Positions 1 through 10,137 of a stretch of DNA of 64,000 bases are shown piece by piece; within the stretch, counting starts at the first letter, position 1; every line of letters starts with the position of its first letter. Source of the DNA: Puccinia triticina (taxonomy: Eukaryota > Basidiomycota > Pucciniomycetes > Pucciniales > Pucciniaceae); the NCBI RefSeq assembly GCF_026914185.1, contig NC_070567.1:1302001-1366000 (forward strand), in the 5' to 3' direction. The position numbers were made by a program, and so were the translations under genes. The notes under the pieces are model-generated. The model was not told the origin of the DNA. It saw only the letters and a list, made by a program, of their open reading frames with translations, and searched no databases.

Positions 1-1670
1 GGCGGGGACATATTGAAAAGGAAGGAACACCAATAGAAGGCTGTCATGGCCAAGTTGACTTGCATGAAATCAGACCACTTTGATGAGAGACAACCAGAGT
101 GAGTGGAGCAAGCATAAGAGTGAGAAACACAGGGATCAGGGGAATCTTGAGGTGAAATGAGAGCAGAAGGAAGGAAGATGGAGCCAAATAATGAACAAGG
201 AGTTAAGTCGGTTGTAGACTGTATAGTAAATATAACATTTGCCTGTGTCTGTGGTAGGTACTTGCAGACTGACCCCTACAAACATTGTTTTTGCGCACAA
301 TCATTTTAAAGATACTTAATGTGCGGAAACTCCTTTGAAAGACTGCCTGAGAAATCGAACACGTAAGGTAAACTATTGATGAGGCCCCTGCATGTGTCGT
401 CGAGTGGGCGGCAACCAAAGCGCGTACTCCATTTACGACTGATGGCCTTGATGTTTGCATTCATGAGTTCTTTCTGCTTCTGATCTTTGATTTTTTCGGA
501 GTAAGTAATATGGGTAAGTGCTTTTGCATAAATCAGAATCTTGGCTTGCGCGTAAACGGAGGCTGGTTCAGCAGTTGCCACGTTGATCAGTCCTCTCAAT
601 TCTCGAGATGTTTCTGTTTCCTGGTTCTCTACATCTTTGTTGAACTGCTTGATCAGCTCTTGAGCTAAGATGATACGTTCGCCATACTGTTCGATTGCAG
701 CTGGCGGTTTCGGATCATTCTTGTCACCAGCTTCACCCCTTAGGAACGATTTGCAACTGGGTCTCGACGAGTCTTCAGAAGTAAGGATTTTTTTTCGAAT
801 ACATTATTTCAGCTGTTTTATATGAAACGGCTGCCAAAGTGGTAAAAACTATATGCGAATGCAAGTGAGTGGGGTCACGTACACATCCTGTCTACGAAAA
901 AATTCAGTTCCTTTAGTTCAGCTTCATTAATATGGTTTGCTTCAGGATTTCTGGTCCAGCTCGGTTTGCCTGTGAAATCAATTTCCTTGTGAGATCGAAA
1001 CCCCTGCACGAGTTGTATTCAGCACTTTTTGGCTTACTTTTTCGTTTTGCTCGTAGCCCTGGAAGCCATCTTCGACTTGATGATCCTTCCTCTTGCATAT
1101 CTAGAGCAAACAACGGAGATCAATTCATAGTCAGCGCGGTCCAGGGTAGATAGACGGAAATGATTGAGTCGCTATGTGTTTAAATTCCAAAAGAAGTCGG
1201 AAAGATTGGCCAGAACTTACCTGCCGTACATGATCTCTCCGCTCTCGTATCCATGAGCGGGGCATCTGTGTCACTCGCATAGTCTGCCAGCTCTACAAGC
1301 TTGGGATATGCAGCCCGACAAAGAAGGAGATGGGCAAGTAGGAGCGTGCAGCGCAGGAGATACTTCGAGTTCATGGCTGCTGTCTGGGGAGTTGAAAAGG
1401 TGGTTCACGAGCCTAAAGATTGGGAATCTCACAAGGCGCGCTCGGGCAAACAACAACCGGGCCAACGAGTTCTTTATAACACTCGCTTTGCCCGATCCTG
1501 ACACACCTCCGATCAGGGGGCTTGTGTCAAGCTAGTGTCTGAGATCGAATTCGGCTTTGGAGCTCCCCTCATACTCTTTTCCTGGACACATGTCTAGAGC
1601 TGTATTTAGCTTAGCCTTGTTTTCAGAATTCACGAAACTTGTCTACACAAGTTGAGGGTTATTCCCGTTT
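1..1670. repeat. Segmental duplication, copy A
   Basis: This stretch is repeated, with substitutions and small indels, as 18438-18629 plus 42254-44297. The opening bases (GACATATTGAAAAGGAAGG) match 18448 onward. The part beginning at AATCTTGAGG (about 145) matches 42254 onward. The match runs to about position 1670 (GTTGAGGG...ATTCCCG). The copy may extend left beyond the window. It contains one full secreted-protein gene. Copy A lacks the transposon nest of copy B and therefore shows the empty site GATCAGGGG/AATCTTGAGG. Confidence 0.9.
306..1374 (-). CDS. Putative secreted protein, four exons (copy A)
   Basis: Proposed exons are 1374-1221, 1100-1038, 969-883 and 772-306, separated by GT-AG introns of 120, 68 and 110 nt, all in phase 1. 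The product is 256 residues. It starts at an ATG with a typical signal peptide (MNSKYLLRCTLLLAHLLLC, cleavage probably after residue 21). The mature part has a small polar Arg/Lys- and Ser-rich segment and then a lysine-rich, probably helical C-terminal region of about 150 residues (KIKDQKQKELMNANIKAISR). I recognise no domain. The model is supported by the paralogue at 42902-43982: the same splice sites are present, the spliced frame stays open, and length differences are whole codons. In the unspliced frame the second exon soon meets a stop, so the splicing matters. The role is unknown. A small secreted protein in a plant-parasitic fungus could be an effector, but nothing here shows that. 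Confidence 0.72.
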
Positions 1671-2470
1671 GTCTTCAACTTGTTGTGCTTTTCCAATGCA
1701 ACACAAAAGTACGGCTGCTCTGTAATCGGTTGATTTGGTTTCTCTGATGTGATGTACTGCACCTCATATAGTATCTTTTTGGATGCAATGCAGTCCGTGG
1801 AATAAGTCCTTTTGACTTTTCATGTGTTGCTTTGTTTGCTGCTCTATTTCTGTTCTGCTGTTGTATTCTTGTGAGCCTCAGGTTCATAGTGTGTTCCCTT
1901 TTCCATGTCTTGGACCAGAAATCTTGACCAAATTGTTTTATCTCGCTGATTCACAAAATTACTTCAGACTGAAGAAAGCAAACAGATGGAATGCCCCTGC
2001 TTATTAAGAGATCAAAACATCTCCTCTTTTCTTCCTTTGTTCAAAAAGGAGATCTGAGCCGGAAGATATCAGATTTTGCAGGGAAATCTAGGTCCCTGAA
2101 GATCCCCAAAGTGATCCAGAGTTCCAGATTCCAGATTTATTCAAAGTTCACAGGAAGTCCTCCAATGCTCTGTTCCAATTTTTTAGATTTGGAGGAGGGG
2201 TTTTTCAAGACTCAAAAATTTCTTAGCCCAAACAAAAGTGATTGGTCAGGTGCTTTCTCTCAAGGATAAACCCACATCATATTATCATCATCAATTACAG
2301 CATTTCCTATCTCCAATTGGTCTTAACGGCAGTCAGAAAAAACTGCAACAATTCCACAGGACAGAAGCATCAAAAATTCTCCCAGTGAGGCATTAACCAT
2401 TGACCATGAACAAGAAAGAGGGCCTGAAGGCAAGCATAACCCCACAATCAGCTTCAAGCAAACCCCGCCC
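1671..2470. other. Intergenic stretch without recognised gene
   Basis: No reading frame with recognisable content is present. Around 2090-2200 there is a sequence related to 45030-45220 (the GGAAGTCCTCC motif and CCAGATT words), so a decayed repeat lies here. The rest shows nothing I can name. Confidence 0.5.
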
Positions 2471-2999
2471 TCAATTTATTGAGGGTTACCGGCGCGCAGC
2501 ATAGGTGGCCTAAGTCCATGGCCTGCGCCTGCCCCCAAACCCGCGGTGACGAAGGATCTGACCCAAGACACGTTGGGAACCGACACCGCGCGGATTGGTT
2601 TTGCCTGAGGAGATACGCGCACTTGCGAAGGCCCGGATATACGCGTGGTCGACCCGAACCATCGAGGCCAGACCCCACGAGAGGCACCCACTCCCCAAGG
2701 GACCTGGAGGACTTGAAGGTATTTAAACCTTCAGGTTGGGACAGGTTTGTCCGGCATTCGTTACCATTCATTCACTATTTCCTCCAACAGCGCGTATCAC
2801 TCATTCTCAGAAATTTTTGGCAGAAGTCTTCATCCCCCTCCTTTAAAACCCATCCATTACTTAGTACACAAATCCCGTCATCCCTTCAACCACCAGTCGA
2901 GAACTCCTCAGCGTAAAGACTCGCCCATTCCATACATCCATTTCGCGCCTGCTAAATTACCATAGTATTACCCCTTTCACCACTTGCACAACCCCCAAC

Positions 3000-4610
3000 A
3001 TGTCCAACACTCTCTCAAAGTCTTCCAACCCAAAACTGTCAAACAACAAGTCCACTGGTGCCTTAACGCCCACCAAAGCGCGCCCAGTCGCATCTGGAGC
3101 AGCCCTGGCCGACCCTAAGACCGGTGAGGAGTTGACTCCCCCGGCTGGCATAGAGAATTCACAAGCAGAAGCGAATTCTGTGGAAGCTGCCCTAGTTCCT
3201 CAAGGTAGGTATCAACTTGTTGAAACTCCTCCCTTACCGGTTGAGCAAGGGCTTACAAGAGTGACTTGATTAGAATCAGCACCGGTAGATCCTGCCGCAG
3301 GTCCTGCAAAGAATACGCGTGCTAAGGCGAACGCACCGGCTAAGCCGAAGAAGTCCACTAAGAAGGCGGCCGAGCAACCGGAGAAGCAATCCACTTCCAA
3401 GAACCAGCCGGCGCTCCAAGAAGATCTGACCACGGATGGCAATCCAGAGATTCTTGAGCTCCTTGGCGATGCAAACTGCAGGGGCGACACAGAGCAGGTG
3501 GCTGAACCGGCGGCGACACAAGGTTCCCTTCCCTTCAAAGATAACCGGGAAGCCATTTGGATGAAAGCGGTAGAAGCTGAGAATGAAGGAGATATGGATC
3601 GATCCAATTTCTTCTATAAGATGTTCGCATCAGTTGTCAATAACACCCAAACCCCTCTCGCCGAGACCTCAATCAACGGCCAAACCATCAGACCTTCCCT
3701 TCTTTCCAACCTGTTGAACAATGTCCCCCCACAAACATCCATGCCCTCCTTCAATACTCCCCACACCGGGTCAGCCACTTCGGTCGATGCAAAGCAGAAA
3801 GGATTAAGCTTCAAGACCGGTTGCTCCAATCAACATGGAAGCGTTGGTTTCACCCCGTTCTTTGATAAAAATCTTAAAGAACTCAAAGCGCCAATCCCCT
3901 TAACCATCTTCAATCGCAAGTGGCAATCAGATGCGATGTCACACCAGGCTTTGAACCGACCCAAGTCTGAGGAGAATGCGGCGGAGAAAGGCCTTCGTTA
4001 TTACGGCTTTCCTTACCCGAGTGAATGGACCTTAACGCTTGGAGCTTGGACGGTGGCACATAGGGAGTTTCATGTTTGCATCAGAGACGTCTACGGTTTC
4101 AAGATCTTCGCCGACTGGCTCTTGATCCACAAAGCTCACTGTGACCGGATCCACTCAAATTTCTGCTTCATGGCCGCGTTCAGATATGACATTCAGATGC
4201 GTGCCAATACCTTTGCACACCACATCAGCATTGGGGACGAAACCTTCATCCCCGATATCTCAGTTTTTCATCAAGATATAGCGGATCAGGTGTATGCGGA
4301 TGTAAGGAAGAAGAATGAGATCGACTTCGATGACAATCCCTATGTAGTCGGGGGCCTCCGCAACGGCTGGGACCCGTCAACAGGAGCTCCGAAGGGTCGT
4401 GCTGCCAACACATTCACATCAGCTCCCTCCCCCGTAGCCAAAGGTTCATCTCGAAACAACTTTCCTCAGGGCCGAGGCGGCAGGTCCAGAGGCTATTTTG
4501 GCGGCGACAGGGCTTTCTACAACCCGGCGGGCGGCAGGACTCCAGGAGCCTTGGGCAATAGCAGAGGTCAAAGAGAAAGAGGTGCCGGCAATCAACAAGC
4601 ACCGATGTGA
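3000..4610 (+). CDS. Gag-like protein of DIRS-like element 1
   Basis: Proposed exons are 3000-3204 and 3274-4610, with a 69-nt GT-AG intron (GTAGGT...GATTAG) in phase 1. The product is 513 residues from an ATG. The N-terminal third is Lys/Ala/Pro-rich and basic. The middle carries the conserved core shared with the second copy (GFTPFF, PLTIFN, GFPYP, DNPY, GWDP motifs, roughly residues 270-440). The C-terminus is an RGG-rich tail (GRGGRSRGYFGGDR), probably for RNA binding. There is no CCHC knuckle. It would coat the element RNA. The RT frame starts about 300 nt downstream in a different register, and a short GTAAGT...ACCAG intron (4882-4926) lies just before it, so the pol mRNA may be spliced. 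Confidence 0.7.
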
Positions 4611-4918
4611 GACCCACTACACATCCCCCCTCTTTGTATCTTCTTGTTTCGTGATCTAGCGTCCTACATGTGGTCCCTTCACTTTTTGACTCTTCTATCC
4701 AATTCCTTCCTGTCCTCATTGGATGATACGTTGTTGTGACACAACTTACTTATTGTTGTTCCTCTTTAAATTCAAATAATGCAATTTCCTGGTTTTAGCT
4801 TACCTGAATTGACTTGCGCGCCATATTGCTCTGACTCAAAAAGGGTTAGAGTTTCCCCAGTGTACGATAAACTGCAGATAGGTAAGTTATCTCAATTTTT
4901 CTTGGTACAATTTTTGCC

Positions 4919-6598
4919 TTGACCAGTGCCGCAGACCGCACTGACTGGGTCTCTGAAACATACACCCCTTGGCCTACTGCTGCCGTCTGTGAAATGAATA
5001 TCGTTGAGTGGGAGAGTGCCTTATCACTAGTGAATCTACTCCCAGAATATGATGACGTTCTTGAAGGGTTCAAGAATGGATTCGACCAAGGCATCCCTCC
5101 TCACACGTTATCACCACAGGTGAGGTGGTGGACCCCTCCCAATCATTCTTCCACATTGCTCGCAAGAGAGAAAATAGAGAAATCCTTCACCGCCGAGCTA
5201 GCTGCAGGAAGGATGTACGGGCCCTACACTCACAAGCAGGTGTCTAGAGTTTTTCTATTCTTTCGTTCCAGCCCTCTAGGAGCGGTGGTGAATGGAGATG
5301 GCTCGGTGTGCCCAATCAACAACCTATCATACCCAAGGTCAGACCCCGACATCCCTTCCGTTAACTCCTTTGTTGACAAGCTCGACTTCACGACAACTTG
5401 GGACGACTTCAAAGTCGTTGCCGCATTCTTCAGAACGCGTGACAAACCCTGCCAGCTTGCCTTGTTTGACTGGGAGAAAGCGTATCGCCAGATTCCCACG
5501 GCCCCGGAACAATGGCCATATCTGTTTACGCTCACCTTCAACAACAAACTGCTGCTAGATACTCGGATAGCCTTTGGCGGTGTAGCCGGTTGCGGTTCCT
5601 TCGGCCGGCCAGCAGACGCCTGGAAATTAATTATGCTACATGAATTTAACTTAACCACCATCTTCCGTTGGGTGGACGACAACCTGTTCGTGAAGGAAAT
5701 TGACTCACTGGTAGATATGGACGAAGTGGCAGACAGGTCCGCAGTTCTGGGGGTACTGACAAACAAAACTAAGTACTCCCCCTTCGGAGACAAACAGAAG
5801 TTCTTGGGCTTTATCTGGAACGGTCGTGAAATGACCGTCCGACTACCGCAGGAGAAGGTCGAACGGCGCCTCAATCAACTAGGCTCCCTCCTGATCCCGG
5901 GGAAGGTTTTCACCTTCGATGAAGTAGAAGTAATGGCAGGCAGGTTGGGTCACGTGGCTTGCCTGTTCCCCCAGCTCCGATGTTACATCAATGGGTTCTA
6001 CCGCTGGATGAATAGTTGGATTTTCCGCCACCACCCGCGTCAACCCCCGATTTACGTGTTGGACGACGTTGAGCGATGGATCCATACGTTGACGACCCAG
6101 AAGCTTACTCGACTAGTGGCTTGTCCGCACCCAGTCGATATAGGATGGGTCGGTGACGCCTCCACCTCTTTCGGCATTGGCGTGATAGTTTGCGGACGCT
6201 GGGCCCAATTTCGCGTCAGATCAGGCTGGAACTCTGACCCCGACCACCCTCGCGACATCTCTTGGCTTGAGACTGTCGCGGTTCGACTAGGCTTGCTGAT
6301 CCTGCTGTCACTGGGAGGACATCAAGGTAAGGGTTTTTGGGTGGAAACGGACAATACGTCTACGGAATCAGTAATTGGGAGACGAAGGTCTGGCAACGTA
6401 GCGGTTAACGAGGAATGGAAAGTCATCCAAGACCTCCTAATCTCTCAGGAAGTGGACATCAAGGCACGATGGAGCACTTCCGCTAGCAACCGGGCTGACG
6501 CACTCTCCCGGGGAGACTGCTCCAGACTCCAAGAGAGTAGCAGGATTTGTTTAGATTTTCCGTTGGACCTGTGTAGCTTGCTCTCTCCCGTCGCCTGA
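4919..6598 (+). CDS. Reverse transcriptase-RNase H of DIRS-like element 1
   Basis: An open frame of 559 codons. The RT palm is visible: PLGAVVNGDG, LALFDWEKAYRQIP (catalytic Asp), FGGVAGCGSFGRPADAW and FRWVDDNLF (the two catalytic Asp, with W-V before them in place of the usual Y-x). RNase H follows (GWVGDAS, ETVAVRLGL, ETDNTSTES, NRADALSRGD) with its acidic residues. The frame opens without an ATG at 4919. The first in-frame ATG is at 4994, but homology with the second copy begins upstream of it, so the true start probably comes from an upstream exon via the 4882-4926 intron. No stop or frameshift interrupts the frame. The protein copies the element RNA into DNA. The DIRS-type assignment rests on the neighbouring recombinase. 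Confidence 0.8.
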   Translation: MTSAADRTDWVSETYTPWPTAAVCEMNIVEWESALSLVNLLPEYDDVLEGFKNGFDQGIPPHTLSPQVRWWTPPNHSSTLLAREKIEKSFTAELAAGRMYGPYTHKQVSRVFLFFRSSPLGAVVNGDGSVCPINNLSYPRSDPDIPSVNSFVDKLDFTTTWDDFKVVAAFFRTRDKPCQLALFDWEKAYRQIPTAPEQWPYLFTLTFNNKLLLDTRIAFGGVAGCGSFGRPADAWKLIMLHEFNLTTIFRWVDDNLFVKEIDSLVDMDEVADRSAVLGVLTNKTKYSPFGDKQKFLGFIWNGREMTVRLPQEKVERRLNQLGSLLIPGKVFTFDEVEVMAGRLGHVACLFPQLRCYINGFYRWMNSWIFRHHPRQPPIYVLDDVERWIHTLTTQKLTRLVACPHPVDIGWVGDASTSFGIGVIVCGRWAQFRVRSGWNSDPDHPRDISWLETVAVRLGLLILLSLGGHQGKGFWVETDNTSTESVIGRRRSGNVAVNEEWKVIQDLLISQEVDIKARWSTSASNRADALSRGDCSRLQESSRICLDFPLDLCSLLSPVA

Positions 6599-7091
6599 CA
6601 CATCGTGTAGCCCTGATATCCACGTTTTTCTTTAAATAGTGGTTGTCGGTTGTGGGATTACTGGCTCTGAAACCCCCATTGAATCCCCTCCGTTCCAATT
6701 TTTCTTGTCAGATACTAGCCCGCTCCTTGCCCTCTTCCAAGATCATCTGAAATGCCAGTCCAATACCACCTACCGAGCATTGCAGCGTTTCTCTCAGATG
6801 GACACACCATCTCGGTGCCGACAGCGGTAGACATACACATGCTGTACTAGAGAAAAGGCGCGGCGGTGGCGCCGCGGGAGTCGGAAGTGGTACAAAAAAT
6901 GTTATATTAGCGTGTCACTATATTGGTCTGTACTGGTTGCCCGGAGGAGCCGACATAAATTCTGTAGATAGAAATCTCCACTGGGCTCTTTTGTAGTGGC
7001 GGGCATCCTGCTGTGGGGCAATGGAGAAAGGGAGTTAGCTTGTGTCTTCGCTGTAAGAAGTGTTAGCAGGGAGAGGTGCACACCTCGGCAT

Positions 7092-7298
7092 TCAGTTTTG
7101 CTGTCGGTGCTTGAGTACTTCTAGATTGACGACGTTCACCGTTTTGGGTGCCGCGTTTGGATGGGATACCAATCCAACAGAGAGGCCAGCGATGCTGGTG
7201 ACTCGTGACAATGCAACGTACAACTGGCCGTGTCCGAACACTGGATTGGGGAGATGAAACACTACCTGCTTGAGTGATTGGCCCTGAGCTTTGTTGAT
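7092..7298 (-). pseudogene. PIF1-like Helitron helicase, C-terminal fragment
   Basis: The 68-residue frame contains INKAQGQSLK, a hydrophobic/His segment and HGQLYVALSRVTS. These are the last two conserved motifs of PIF1/RecD-like helicases as found in Helitron Rep-Hel proteins. It ends at a TGA at 7094-7092. Upstream sequence (7300-7550) is degenerate in all frames, so only the tail survives. The fragment supports the Helitron assignment made from the termini. Confidence 0.75.
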
Positions 7299-7717
7299 AG
7301 ATCACGGAGGTATGGGTGAGAAGGTCACTCACCTGGCTAGGGGTGATCCTCTGCATTTAAAATTACTTTGGTTTTATTCATCCTAACCATGCCGGTTGGG
7401 GACCGCTGATCTGGTAGTGAAGGGGGGTCAAGCAGTGAGATAATGATTGGCCATGGGGATATCATGGACGCGTGTTTATATCCAGAGCAGGGGTTGGAAA
7501 GAATATAAATAGTGCGGTCTTTGTCCTCCATTTGTTGCACCAGAGATACCATGCGACGCCGCTTCTAACAGAAAGAACGGAGTTTCCTGGGTCTTGCAAA
7601 TTCAAACACAAACAAATTTGGCTCACTTGCCTAAACAACTACACCAAAAACAATGATCTGAAACATGCAAATAGTCGTGTCGTTTGACACTGACCATGTG
7701 AATAACCCATCTGCATC

Positions 7718-8013
7718 CTGGCAGCTTCGCTGCCAGCGGCCTTCGGCCGGAATTGCTTCTCCAATGAATGGGGGCCTTCGGCCAACCTGCCCTGCTTCGC
7801 AGGGAACCTTGCGGCCCAACGAAACGGGGAAAACTGAGCATTATATATTTTTAATATTTTTAATAAAATGCCTTGAACCTGGCAGCTTCGCTGCCAGCGG
7901 CCTTCGGCCGGAATTGCTTGTAAAACGGTTGGGGGCTTTCGGTCCAGGCCTTCGGCCAACAAGCCCTGCTGCGCAGGGAACCATGCGGCTCGGGGAAACG
8001 GGGGAAACTGAGC
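7718..8013. repeat. Two tandem ~140-bp units of UUCG-type hairpins
   Basis: Units at 7718-7845 and 7879-8013 share the order GGCAGCTTCGCTGCC, GGCCTTCGGCC, a second GGCCTTCGGCC, then a CCTGC..GCAGG hairpin, CCATGCGGC or CTTGCGGC, and AACTGAGCA. A further hairpin of the same style (ACAGCTCCGCTGT) is near 8090. Each is a perfect short stem closed on a TTCG or similar loop. No coding frame is meaningful here. Confidence 0.8.
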
Positions 8014-9367
8014 AATATACAGCCAAAGCGAAAAAGCTTGCGGGTGCGGGAGGCCGAAAATTGCCTGCTGCATTTCAGCCACACACCTGTACAGCTCCGC
8101 TGTATAGGATGTCACATCGCCTCCGGGCGACTGGTTGAGCTTGATTTGCGTGTCGGGCCGACTGATGGGTGGGGCATCTAATCCAGGCGAGGCGACCGAC
8201 GGGGTAAAATTGCACCAGGATTCCAATGGTGCAACCCTCAATACCCCAATGTTAATAATGAAGGAAATAGCATTTTTCTTCCGATGATATTCCTGTATGC
8301 AGCTTGACATACAGGACCTATACAGGCTTGAAGGGCAGTGGCTGAGATTCCAAAATTGGGCCTGCCGGACCGCAAGCTTTTTCGCTTTTGCTGTATATAC
8401 TTTAAATGGTTGGAAATGGAATACCCTACTCACATACAACGCAGGAGTGAAGAAGTATATTCGCTTCAAACGCATCACCTCTAACGTCCGCGTCCTCCTA
8501 CCGGCAACGGAAAAAGACATCTACCATTTCTGCTGGTGGGCAGGAAGAGCGGTTGGCAAGCAGACCTCACGAGAGGTGACGGCTAAAACCGTGGCTCGAT
8601 ACTTATTCGGCTTGAGGGCGTGGCATCTTTACCACGACCACACATACCCCTCCGGGTCCGCCTCGAAAGTTATCGTGCTTCTACGCTCTTCGGCATGGCT
8701 GGACGCCGAATCTCCCGCCCGCCCCCCCAAATCGGCTATCCATCTGCACCATCTGGTCCACCTCTACGCCACCTGGCGAGGTGGGGATCCCTTCAAACGC
8801 GCGGCGCTCGACTTAGCCTTAGTCACCTTCTGGGGGATGACCCGCTTGGCGGAACTAACGTACTGGCACGAGTCGACACCCCCGGACGCGGCCTCCTCCC
8901 TCCTCGTACGAGACGTACGATTGTCCTACCCCGAAGGCGACTCCAATTCGCCGGTCATCTCCTTGGCCTTGAGAGGCGCAAAGACGGCAAGACCCGGTGC
9001 CCCTCAATTGGTGCACCTAAAACCAGTAGGAGGCCCGCTGTGCCCCGTCGCGGCGGTTCTCAGGAGGTTGGCGGACTCTAGGCATCCAGAGGACGGTCTT
9101 TTTGGATACCCCACGCCGACAGGACGTGGCCACCTCACGCGGCCAGCGGTAGTCTATCTCCTAAAGACAACTTTAGAATCTGGTGGCTTCCGTGGCATCT
9201 CGGGGCACTCCTTCCGAGTCGGAGGAGCCTCGCTGCGGCATGCCTTGGGAGTCCCGGTAGACCAACTGTGCTATCTGGGTCGTTGGACCTCAGACTGCTA
9301 TAAGCTCTATCTGAGACCGTACTCCCCCTCCGAGAAAGAGTCCGCCTTGGCTATCTTGTCGATGTAG

Positions 9368-10137
9368 GATTGATGTGTGTGGTTTAGTTGTAATCAAGTT
9401 GCGTGTCAGGTTCCTGCTTCTCAGAGGTTTGGGCTCACCTATTGTCTCAGGCTCTTAGAAGCTGAGTTTATGGGGCTCACATTAGGCCCTCCTCAAGAAG
9501 CCTCCTGCTAGGCGCTAAAAGCTGTCTCGCGGAGGAGTTGCCACTCAAGGCCCACCGCGATAAGAATACGCGGGCGCCCTGGACGAAAGAGCGGCTGCGG
9601 CGCGCCTTTCTAAATCAAGGATGAGTGGGCTCCTCACGCAGCCAACCCACACATCGGGGAGCCTGGAGCTGGTGGCATTAGCGACAAGGTCGGGCTCCCC
9701 TAGGAAGCTGAGTAAGGGCTAAAACCCTCACAGAACTCAGCCTCTGAACAATGTACAGCTACGGCGCGTCCTCCATGGATCCGGCTACCAAACACAGACC
9801 AAACCCAGAAGTAACCCCAGATCAGCTGTGGACTGATGGACAACAACCCGGTGGGATCGTAACCGGTTTTTTTTTTTGTTGGCGTCCTCCTTCCTCTCTT
9901 TTCCTCCTGTTTTTTTGAGGAGGCCTGCTCGTATGTTTAGTAGTCTCTCTTTTTTTTGAGGAGTGAGGCCCTGTGAAGGTTTGGGATGTTCTGGCTGACT
10001 GGTGCGTGTGCGCTCGTCCCGCCGCTCTGCCAGCACCGGCCCTCGCACCATCCCTGCCCCTTTTTTTCGGCGCCGGTCTCTATCTCCTCCCCTCTGCCAC
10101 TCAAACACCACACACTTTTAAGAAATAGACACCAAAA
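9368..10137. other. 3' region of DIRS-like element 1 and flank; no gene recognised
   Basis: 9368-9780 is GC-rich noncoding sequence with repeated words (GGGCTC, AAGCTGAG) and is probably the terminal repeat region of the DIRS-like element. 9790-10137 is a T- and C-rich stretch with poly-T runs. A minus-strand open stretch here is low-complexity and unconvincing. It directly abuts the copia 2 insertion. Confidence 0.45.

Larger units (their letters stand above)
6847..8397 (-). mobile_element. Helitron remnant
   Basis: On the minus strand the element ends 3' with CTAG at 6850-6847. Upstream of it is a GC-rich hairpin (CGCGGCG, loop CCAC, CGCCGCG) about 10 nt away, which is the classic Helitron 3' terminus. 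The insertion is between A (6846) and T (8398) with no target duplication. A C-terminal PIF1-type helicase fragment lies inside. The minus-strand 5' end reads TATACAGC rather than the usual TC, and an inverted copy of that end lies at 8015, so the 5' end may be a fold-back rearrangement. Most of the Rep/helicase gene is missing. Confidence 0.7.
6720..9367 (+). pseudogene. Tyrosine recombinase of DIRS-like element 1, split by Helitron
   Basis: The 5' part (about 6720-6846, possibly behind a splice acceptor at 6719; first ATG near 6753) reads ...PVQYHLPSIAAFLSDGHT... up to 6846. The 3' part resumes at 8398 in the same frame (TLNGWKWNTLLTYNAG) and runs to the stop at 9367. Removing 6847-8397 restores one frame, so the gene was whole before the insertion. 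Catalytic residues of the tyrosine recombinase family are present: Arg in MTRLAEL, H-x-x-R in GHSFRVGG, Trp in LGRWTSD and Tyr in YKLYLRPYS. It would have integrated circular cDNA of the element. Present use is doubtful unless the Helitron is bypassed. Confidence 0.75.
2475..9790 (+). mobile_element. DIRS-like tyrosine-recombinase retrotransposon (copy 1)
   Basis: Gene order is gag (3000-4610), reverse transcriptase-RNase H (to 6598) and tyrosine recombinase (about 6720-9367, split by a Helitron). RT and a tyrosine recombinase together, without a DDE integrase, define the DIRS order. No methyltransferase domain is seen. The outer limits are approximate because such elements make no target duplication and I could not pair their terminal repeats. 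A TATA-like TATTTAAA at 2720 precedes the gag start by 280 nt. A second, broken copy lies at 23754-33032, and a terminal fragment related to that copy at 44390-44930. Confidence 0.75.

Noticed and set aside
913..1113. Stop codon soon after the second exon of the secreted protein as the natural gene end
   Set aside because: Ending there ignores GTAAGC/GTAAGT donors and a shared acceptor that open a longer frame in both paralogues, with conservative differences and codon-sized indels further on.
9785..10111. A minus-strand 108-codon frame beside copia 2
   Set aside because: Low-complexity Lys/Arg/Gly sequence from poly-T and GC stretches, without homologue, signal peptide or splice support.
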